Origin: VMCP01 sp964492925
Lineage (GTDB): Bacteria > Bacteroidota > Bacteroidia > NS11-12g > UBA955
Assembly (NCBI GenBank): GCA_964492925.1
Contig: CAZBMF010000026.1
Location: 1 to 28,026 of the forward strand
Reading direction: 5' to 3'
Length of the DNA stretch: 28,026 nucleotides
Below are positions 23,014-28,026 of this stretch, piece after piece; within the stretch, counting starts at the first letter, position 1; every line of letters starts with the position of its first letter. The notes under the pieces were generated by a model, which saw only the letters and a program-made list of their open reading frames with translations, had not been told where the DNA came from and made no database searches. Position numbers and translations under genes: made by a program.

Positions 23014-25584
23014 TTAATTCTTTAAAGATTGTTCAATCAAACGATTGATATAATTGCGGTGTGCCATTGTTTCACCGTCTGCACCAGGATTGGTTTTGAG
23101 CATTTTTTGAATGCTGATAATTTGATTGTAAATGGCTGATTTTGAAATAGGATCAAACATTGGAGCCCTTAACCCATCCAACATCATGATCAACCTTTCT
23201 GTGTAGAGAATTTGCAACATTCTTCTATGTGTATTCACTGCTTTTGTTAAATCTTCAGCAAAAATTGATTTTGTTAAATCTGTTAACATCTCATTGGCTG
23301 AATATGTATTTCCCAAATATTTGGAATCTGACAAACGCAACAATACAGATGAACTCAACAAGTGTGACAAAACAGTTCCCTGCATTCTCAAAACACGTGA
23401 GTGTAATTTAGGATCTTCACCAGCGCTGAAAAAACCAAATCCACGACGTTGTTGTTGCAATTTGTTTGCAATTTCTTCAGGGAATTCCATTGCATTGGGT
23501 GCAAATGCATATTTTGCCAAAACTTCCATCGCTCTTTTTTGCTCTTTGTATGGCACCGCTTGCATTGGAACTGGTGCATTTGCTTGTCCTGCCGCACTTC
23601 TTTGAACATAAACGCCACCAACATACCTCGAAACGATTTCTATGTTTGACGCATATGTACCGCTCAACATATTAAATGCACTCACCAAAGACTGATAACT
23701 CTCTTGGTTATTGCCATATTTTTTCACCAAATTTGGCATGAGCGACAATGCCAATTCAATACGATTTGCACTTAAAGTAATGGCATCACTGCTCAAATCA
23801 TTGATCATCACTCTTGGGTCGATGGCTTTTCCTGGTGATCGCATATCATCGGCGTCGTTTCCAAACGCCAATTGCTTTTCAATGCTTCTTTCAGCAATTG
23901 TGGTTAGGCGTTTTTCTTCTTCTGTTGCATCATCTTTCCCAATACTATAACCATATTCAATGGCCCAATAATCGTATGGCCCTGGTTCGGTTTGGCAATA
24001 TTGCACTGAAACGGTGCTTTTATTTGCCGGCGGAAGATTCACTGCTGGATAATCCATTACAGACCCAATTAATCCAGTTTTCATGGTAAGTTCTCTATCA
24101 AGTAACTCTTCTGGGGTGTGCAAATTTGAAGCTTTCATGTTGTGCATCAGTCCCATAGTGTGTCCCATTTCATGTAAAATCAAGTAATGGATAGATTCCT
24201 GAACCAAGCGGGATATTTCATTTTCATTATCGTTAGAAATCTCCAACAAGCTTTTTGCCAGCATTTGCTGATGGTGAAGGTACAAACCGGCATCACATCC
24301 CTCATGAGAAGAATGTTCATCTAAATCAGCGGCACCTGTTACATTGAATACATTTTCTAATTTCACACGATTGGTTAAAAATACATACTCAAGCATGATA
24401 TCGGCACCTAAAATTTCACCCGTTCTGGGGTTTACAAAGCTCGGACCATATCCCCCAAAAGGAGGCTGCGGACTAGATGTCCATCTTAATACATTATAAC
24501 GAATATCGCCAGCATCCCAGGTTGCGGTATCAGGTTGTTCAAATACCTGAACGGCATTGATAAAACCGAGTGGTTCGAAAGCTTTATTCCATTGTAATGC
24601 AGCGTGTTTGATAATTGAGCGAATAGATTTAGGTGTGGTATTTTCAATCCACCAAGTAATTGGTTTTACAGGTTCAGACTTTGCCGCCATTGGATCTTTT
24701 TTCTCCAAATTCCAACGGTGAATGAGGTCTTTGTAGTTCGTTACGTTGGCTGTTGTCATATCGTTCACTTGTTCTGAAAAATATCCAACCCTAAAATCGT
24801 CTCTGCGTGGTTTGAAGTTGTTTTTTGGCACAGCAATTAAACTGTGCTGCAATTCAATAACAACGGAGCGTGCATCGGTAACTTCTTCAGATCCACCGGC
24901 TGTTGGCGCTGGATTATCGTAAACATATCGAACCACAAAATCTGCATTTTCAGGATAATTTTTCACCGAAATGTACTGCGTTTTTCCTTTGGTTAAACTT
25001 CCCAATTTGAAACCTTCAGCACCCGGTCTTCCACCTGCTTTTACTTGATGCAATTTCTCCGTTAAAAACAATTCATCAGCATCGATCAGGTAATCGCCTG
25101 TTTTTTTATCTTCAGCAATGATCTTTTCAAAAGCCAAAGGAGCATTTGAAATGTTTGCATTAGCACTTTTTGATATTGGGTTTTTCGGATCAAAATAGAA
25201 ACTGGTATTTTGTTGTTCAAATTCAATGTTGTTAAACGATTTTTTAACCTTAAAAATCCTACTACCTCTGTATGAACCTCTATTGTGTCCAGCTTCAATC
25301 ACCCCATTTTCGGTGTAGGTAAAATGGATAAATTCTTGATTGATTTGAGATTTGTTTATTGCCATAAACAGTTGGCCGGTGTTGGTATCGCGATACAACG
25401 TAAAAAGGCCTGTTAATTTTGTGCAATTTTTCGTTTTAGATTCAATTGTTTCACTCTTACCTTTTTTATCAGATTGCTCTAATTGAGGTACTGGAGGAGC
25501 TGGCTTTGATTTTTTAAACCATTGTGCTTGCGATGCATGACCAAAAATCATCATGGCAGACATTAAGTATAATCGTTGTTTCAT
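23014..25584 (-). CDS. Exported zinc metalloprotease (DUF5117/DUF4953-type, metzincin)
   Basis: An 856-residue exported protein with a signal peptide (1-21, ending ASQAQ). The catalytic motif HEMGHTMGLMH (H471, E472, H475, H481) is the metzincin HExxHxxGxxH form with all three zinc ligands, and VMDYP shortly after supplies the Met-turn. The N-terminal region (QLFMAINKSQINQEFIHFTY) and the rest match the large Bacteroidota proteases annotated with DUF5118, DUF5117 and DUF4953. No T9SS sorting domain is seen at the C-terminus, so it is probably periplasmic or membrane-attached. Substrates are unknown. The ATG at 25584 was taken; an in-frame TTG 12 nt upstream would lengthen the signal for no reason. 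A near-consensus box (TACCTTG, one T short) ends 9 nt before the ATG. Confidence 0.88.
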   Translation of the reverse strand: MKQRLYLMSAMMIFGHASQAQWFKKSKPAPPVPQLEQSDKKGKSETIESKTKNCTKLTGLFTLYRDTNTGQLFMAINKSQINQEFIHFTYTENGVIEAGHNRGSYRGSRIFKVKKSFNNIEFEQQNTSFYFDPKNPISKSANANISNAPLAFEKIIAEDKKTGDYLIDADELFLTEKLHQVKAGGRPGAEGFKLGSLTKGKTQYISVKNYPENADFVVRYVYDNPAPTAGGSEEVTDARSVVIELQHSLIAVPKNNFKPRRDDFRVGYFSEQVNDMTTANVTNYKDLIHRWNLEKKDPMAAKSEPVKPITWWIENTTPKSIRSIIKHAALQWNKAFEPLGFINAVQVFEQPDTATWDAGDIRYNVLRWTSSPQPPFGGYGPSFVNPRTGEILGADIMLEYVFLTNRVKLENVFNVTGAADLDEHSSHEGCDAGLYLHHQQMLAKSLLEISNDNENEISRLVQESIHYLILHEMGHTMGLMHNMKASNLHTPEELLDRELTMKTGLIGSVMDYPAVNLPPANKSTVSVQYCQTEPGPYDYWAIEYGYSIGKDDATEEEKRLTTIAERSIEKQLAFGNDADDMRSPGKAIDPRVMINDLSSDAITLSANRIELALSLMPNLVKKYGNNQESYQSLVSAFNMLSGTYASNIEIVSRYVGGVYVQRSAAGQANAPVPMQAVPYKEQKRAMEVLAKYAFAPNAMEFPEEIANKLQQQRRGFGFFSAGEDPKLHSRVLRMQGTVLSHLLSSSVLLRLSDSKYLGNTYSANEMLTDLTKSIFAEDLTKAVNTHRRMLQILYTERLIMMLDGLRAPMFDPISKSAIYNQIISIQKMLKTNPGADGETMAHRNYINRLIEQSLKN

Positions 25585-25674
25585 AAAAAAATGCAAGGTA
25601 ATACATTTCTATGTTTTCTTAGATTTTGAGGGACATGAAATTTACAAAAAATTAAACTAACATTGCAATAGAGA

Positions 25675-26415
25675 ATGACTCAAAATATGTTAACTAGGAT
25701 GAAAAATATTCGCCTAACCTTGCCAACGGCAATTTCATACATCATTGTATTATTGTCTGTTACGGTTCAGGCTACCACAATTTCAACAGATTCATTGAAA
25801 ACAGAAAGCGCAGAACCCCCTAAATTTATCCCTCTAAGAATCGATAAACCATTTTTACATGATTTACAGATGGCAGCCGCTGACCAATCTGCCAAAACGG
25901 GTGAAATTTCCTATTACATTGTACCTGGAGAAATTGATAATCTGTACATTAAAGACAAATCGCATATTGCAGTAAAGGTGATGAACAAAGATATTTTCAG
26001 GGGAAAATTGGTGTGTGCCTCAAAGTTTGGTATATATGTATACTCGAATGAAGAAAATGGCATTGTATATTGTCCTTATGAATCCGTAGAATGGATTAGA
26101 AGAGGAAAATCTTACGGCAATTGGCTTTGGAAATCAGGCATTGGATACAGTATTTTATGGGCCTATGTATTTGGTGAACAGAGTTTTGCAGCAACTACAC
26201 AGGCTATTTTTTCGGGAGGGACAACGGCTGTTACAATTGGGCAGTTGCTTGCTGCTCCTATATACAGTGCGCGTTTGAGATACCCAGAAATTAAGTTTAA
26301 AATAGACTTCAACCGCAAGAATGGAGAAAAATATTACGAAATGGTAAAAAGCAATTTCCCTCAATATAGCAATGCTGTAGATTTTGAGAGTTTCCCGGGA
26401 TTTTTACCAAATTAA
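25675..26415 (+). CDS. Exported protein of unknown function, paralogue A
   Basis: A 246-residue protein without a family I recognise. Its N-terminus has a signal-type hydrophobic stretch (ISYIIVLLSVTVQA). ATGs at 25675, 25687 and 25699 are all possible; 25699 gives the most usual signal peptide. About residues 90-145 form a small beta-rich unit (VKVMNKDIFRGKLV, FGIYVYS, YESVEWIRRGKSYG) that reads like an Sm/SH3-like small barrel. A Gly/Ala-rich hydrophobic hairpin (GIGYSILWAYVF ... GGTTAVTIGQLLAA) follows, then a C-terminal polar tail. The same order appears in the next gene, so the two are tandem duplicates. The weak upstream box TAACATTG (25658-25665) deviates from consensus at one position. 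Role unknown; an envelope location is likely. Confidence 0.7.
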   Translation: MTQNMLTRMKNIRLTLPTAISYIIVLLSVTVQATTISTDSLKTESAEPPKFIPLRIDKPFLHDLQMAAADQSAKTGEISYYIVPGEIDNLYIKDKSHIAVKVMNKDIFRGKLVCASKFGIYVYSNEENGIVYCPYESVEWIRRGKSYGNWLWKSGIGYSILWAYVFGEQSFAATTQAIFSGGTTAVTIGQLLAAPIYSARLRYPEIKFKIDFNRKNGEKYYEMVKSNFPQYSNAVDFESFPGFLPN

Positions 26416-26417
26416 TT

Positions 26418-26457
26418 TTACGGATTATCGCAAATGCGTTAAAAATGATTACGGATT
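26418..26457 (+). repeat. Direct repeat TTACGGATT x2, 31 bp apart
   Basis: Copies at 26418-26426 and 26449-26457 lie between the two paralogous genes and upstream of the promoter of the second. The 31-bp period is close to three helical turns, so a regulator could bind both on one face. They could equally be chance in an AT-rich region. Confidence 0.3.
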
Positions 26458-26496
26458 CCCCTTAAAACTAATCTAATAACAAGGGAAACAATGAGC

Positions 26497-26525
26497 TTGC
26501 AATTGTAAGGAGAAACCTACATTTG
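26497..26525 (+). promoter_or_regulatory. Promoter of paralogue B
   Basis: TTG (26497-26499), 18 bp, then TACATTTG (26518-26525), the same arrangement and spacing as at 17579-17607. The expected leader to the ATG at 26544 is about 15 nt. This shows that the second paralogue can be expressed separately from the first. Confidence 0.65.
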
Positions 26526-26543
26526 TAAATAACAATTTTGAAT

Positions 26544-27686
26544 ATGAATACACTGTTAACCTCTTTTCTCAAACCGCGTATTTCTGTGATTTTGATCATG
26601 TTTACAATGATTGCTTCCGTGAAATCACAAGCCTCAGAAGATAACTTTCTTCAGCTCCTTAACGAGGCGTACAATCCACTTAAAAGTAATACCATAAATG
26701 GAACTTTACAAAAAAGTGATATCAAACATAACCGACACACAAGGATTTTACATACAAATGGTAAAATGATTCGAGGTAAGTTGGTGGCTATGTGTTCAGA
26801 GGGTGTGTTTATCAGCGATGTGAAATATCATAAAGTACATTACATCCGTTACAACAACATTGAAAAAATCAAACTTGGAAGATCTTATGGTTTTTTTGTC
26901 AACGGAATATCAATTGCAGGTGGGTTTATAGGTGGACTGATAATTTCTGATTACAGCGTTATATTATTTCCCGTTGGAGCGATTTTGGGATATGGCGTTA
27001 CTGCCACTTATGGCCAAGTATTTTACGCTTTGCCATATGCTGTTTACAAAGAATATTATAAATTAAATTATGAAATTGAAGGCAGCTCGGCTATATACAA
27101 TGAAGTATTTAAAGAAGCAGAATTTAACAACCCCAAATTTGGCAATCCTGATTTTTATAATATTCAAAAAACTGAGACTGAAACACCGAAAACTAAAAAT
27201 ACCGAAATTTCAGACAATTCAAATACATCCACAAAGGAATCCGAAAACAACATAGCGGTTCAAGAAAACCCTAGCTCAGTTGTTACTACACCGAAAACTA
27301 ACAACTTTATGACCGGTTTGAAATTTGGCGACAACAAAAGCGTTGAAGCAAAATGGATGGTTCATGAATTCAACAATGCCAAAATCAAAGAAACTGAACT
27401 TCAGACGGCCTTTAAAAATATCAGGGGCATGCAATTGACCCGTGAACAATTATCGAAATACTCCACAAGTCAAATTCAATTTTTGGCTTTGATGATTTGC
27501 TCGGGTGGCGGCTATAACATGAAAGAATTAGTGACACTGAGCGACGAACAGCGTAAGGTATTGGGATTTTACGAGTCTGGCTACTTGGAAGATTTGAAAG
27601 TTGACGGCATGGTGCAGACAGTAAATTTGGCAGATATTGACATTGAGAACCTTAGGGTTATTTTTGACGAGCTCAGCAGCAGGTAA
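26544..27686 (+). CDS. Exported protein of unknown function, paralogue B with helical C-terminal extension
   Basis: A 380-residue protein of no family I can name. A signal-like segment (ISVILIMFTMIASVKSQA) is followed by the same block as in paralogue A: GKMIRGKLV, EGVFISD, YNNIEKIKLGRSYG, then a Gly-rich hydrophobic hairpin (GISIAGGFIGGLIIS ... GAILGYGVTATYGQ) and a YKLNYEIEGSSAIYNEV tail. Unlike A, it continues with a Ser/Thr/Asn/Pro-rich linker (about 210-265) and a helical domain of about 115 residues (VEAKWMVHEFNNAKIKETEL ... LRVIFDELSSR). ATG 26544 was taken; a TTG 6 nt upstream is also in frame. A good promoter lies directly upstream. The gene ends about 100 bp before the tRNA-Arg. Confidence 0.72.
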   Translation: MNTLLTSFLKPRISVILIMFTMIASVKSQASEDNFLQLLNEAYNPLKSNTINGTLQKSDIKHNRHTRILHTNGKMIRGKLVAMCSEGVFISDVKYHKVHYIRYNNIEKIKLGRSYGFFVNGISIAGGFIGGLIISDYSVILFPVGAILGYGVTATYGQVFYALPYAVYKEYYKLNYEIEGSSAIYNEVFKEAEFNNPKFGNPDFYNIQKTETETPKTKNTEISDNSNTSTKESENNIAVQENPSSVVTTPKTNNFMTGLKFGDNKSVEAKWMVHEFNNAKIKETELQTAFKNIRGMQLTREQLSKYSTSQIQFLALMICSGGGYNMKELVTLSDEQRKVLGFYESGYLEDLKVDGMVQTVNLADIDIENLRVIFDELSSR

Positions 27687-27706
27687 CAATATTTTTTGAC
27701 ATTTTT

Positions 27707-27737
27707 TTGCATAAGGATATTTTTTTTCGTACCTTTG
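27707..27737 (+). promoter_or_regulatory. Promoter of tRNA-Arg
   Basis: TTG (27707-27709, within TTTTTTTG), 20 bp, then TACCTTTG (27730-27737), a perfect -7 box directly followed by GCAGCCC, a start region common at stable-RNA genes of this phylum. It would give a leader of about 43 nt. Confidence 0.7.
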
Positions 27738-27774
27738 CAGCCCTTTCGGGGTTGTTCCCAACCCTTGCAGCCCT
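27735..27774 (+). repeat. 30-bp-spaced direct repeat and hairpin in the tRNA leader
   Basis: TTGCAGCCCT occurs at 27735-27744 and again at 27765-27774, exactly 30 bp apart, with a 6-bp hairpin (GGGTTG 27749-27754, CAACCC 27759-27764) in between. The second copy follows AACCC, which resembles a decayed -7 box, so this may be a small tandem duplication of the promoter end. Confidence 0.4.
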
Positions 27775-27783
27775 GAAGGAAAC

Positions 27784-27857
27784 GCATGCGTAGCTCAATT
27801 GGATAGAGCATCTGACTACGGATCAGAAGGTTTGGGGTTCGAATCCCTACGCGTGCA
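27784..27857 (+). tRNA. tRNA-Arg (anticodon ACG)
   Basis: A complete 74-nt cloverleaf. The acceptor stem is GCATGCG/CGCGTGC (one T-G wobble) with discriminator A. The D stem is GCTC/GAGC, the anticodon stem TCTGA/TCAGA with loop CTACGGA, and the T stem TGGGG/CCCTA around TTCGAAT. The anticodon ACG is read as ICG after deamination and decodes CGT/CGC/CGA arginine codons. The 3' CCA is not encoded (ACGA follows), so it must be added after transcription. Confidence 0.97.
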
Positions 27858-27869
27858 CGATCAAAAGCA

Positions 27870-27900
27870 AAGTCCTCAACGAAAGTTGAGGACTTTTTTT
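27870..27900 (+). terminator. Rho-independent terminator of tRNA-Arg
   Basis: AAGTCCTCAAC (27870-27880) and GTTGAGGACTT (27885-27895) form a perfect 11-bp stem closed by a GAAA loop, followed by a T-run to 27900. It begins 12 bp after the tRNA. Confidence 0.95.
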
Positions 27901-27957
27901 ATGATTTGAACGAGTCTGCGTTTGAAAAACGCAAGGGAGTGAAAATCATAAAAAAAG

Positions 27958-27974
27958 CCAACGCGAAGCGTTGG
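27958..27974 (-). terminator. Minus-strand terminator hairpin
   Basis: CCAACGC/GCGTTGG with loop GAA (TTC on the minus strand) is followed on the minus strand by CTTTTTTT. It would end a transcript coming from a gene to the right of the window. It forms the second half of the inverted pair described for 27862-27986. Confidence 0.65.
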
Positions 27975-28000
27975 ACTTTGCTTTTGCAGAACTAAACAGT

Positions 28001-28026
28001 AGGGAAATCCGAGCGAAGCGAGGAAA
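28001..28026. repeat. Second GCGAAGCG-centred repeat, cut by the window edge
   Basis: GCGAAGCG at 28013-28020 repeats the core of the hairpin at 27963-27970 and is flanked by AGGGAAATCC on one side and AGGAAA on the other. It is probably another hairpin or repeat whose right side lies outside the window. Confidence 0.35.

Larger units (their letters stand above)
27862..27986. repeat. Inverted pair of terminator-like units (BIME-like element) behind tRNA-Arg
   Basis: Two units of about 45 bp face each other. Plus strand: CAAAAGCAAAGTC, hairpin with GAAA loop, CTTTTTTTATGATTT (27862-27907). Minus strand: the same flanks around a different hairpin, CCAACGC/GCGTTGG (27958-27974). The outer flanks pair perfectly over 14 bp (27862-27875 with 27973-27986), the inner ones over 14 bp (27894-27907 with 27943-27956), and a central 7-bp hairpin lies at 27917-27933. 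The flanks are conserved while the stems differ. It may be a convergent terminator pair or a mobile REP-like pair. Confidence 0.65.

Noticed and set aside
23229..24089. Several open frames on the plus strand inside the metalloprotease gene.
   Set aside because: They are shadows of the real gene: no start signals, no family resemblance, low-complexity translations.
25597..25674. Inverted repeat between the protease and paralogue A.
   Set aside because: The arms (ATTTC-ATG/CATGAAAT) need a bulge and are short; not distinguishable from chance in AT-rich DNA.
27858..28026. Genomic-island attachment site next to tRNA-Arg.
   Set aside because: No repeat of the tRNA 3' end and no integrase is visible within the window; it could only be judged with sequence to the right.
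27858..28026. CRISPR array.
   Set aside because: The repeats are inverted, few and of unequal spacing; there are no regular direct repeats and no cas genes.

Overview
The window comes from a low-GC member of the Bacteroidota, probably a flavobacterium-like lineage. The evidence is a protein ending in a type IX secretion (T9SS) sorting domain, a GldL/GldM-type motor operon, a DUF5686 outer-membrane protein, DUF2851 and DUF5117/DUF4953-type proteins, and repeated promoters of the Bacteroidota form TTTG ... TAnnTTTG. No phage, transposase, CRISPR or plasmid gene was seen.

Layout. 1-942 (+) is the C-terminal part of a BNR/Ycf48-like beta-propeller protein cut by the window edge. 928-8503 (-) holds mostly housekeeping or metabolic genes: a GT-C membrane glycosyltransferase with a polyprenyl-phosphate glycosyl synthase (GT2), a SprT-like protein, L-2-hydroxyglutarate oxidase (lhgO), a DUF2851 protein, a zinc-type cation diffusion facilitator, and dihydrolipoamide succinyltransferase (odhB). 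8657-14559 (-) is a tight five-gene operon: a coiled-coil/TM protein, a GldL-like protein, two consecutive GldM-like proteins, and an outer-membrane protein that joins a beta-helix to a DUF6089-type barrel. It has its own promoter-like box and a strong terminator. 14744-17440 (-) is a secreted BNR/Asp-box protein with a T9SS type A sorting domain. 17618-20125 (+) is a DUF5686 barrel protein. 20122-22949 (-) is a TonB-dependent receptor, DUF423 and SixA-like cluster. 23014-25584 (-) is a large secreted metzincin-type metalloprotease. 25675-27686 (+) holds two tandem paralogues of unknown function. 27784-27857 (+) is tRNA-Arg(ACG), followed by an intrinsic terminator and an elaborate inverted-repeat element that runs towards the right edge.

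The strongest candidate for an undescribed system is the operon at 8657-14559. It carries a recognisable ion-driven GldL motor subunit with its intramembrane glutamate. Its two different GldM-like stalk proteins are encoded back to back, and neither GldK nor GldN is present. The operon ends instead with a beta-helix/barrel protein that could be the outer-membrane end of the machine. This looks like a GldLM-type rotary motor adapted to a job other than the canonical T9SS core, possibly with a heterodimeric stalk. That reading is inference from protein sequence and gene order.

Other points of interest are several TAnnTTTG promoter boxes lying only 4-10 nt before ATG codons (near-leaderless mRNAs), a 9-bp hairpin that would bury the start codon of the SprT-like gene inside the end of lhgO, a palindrome overlapping the TonB-receptor promoter, and the inverted pair of terminator-like units behind the tRNA.
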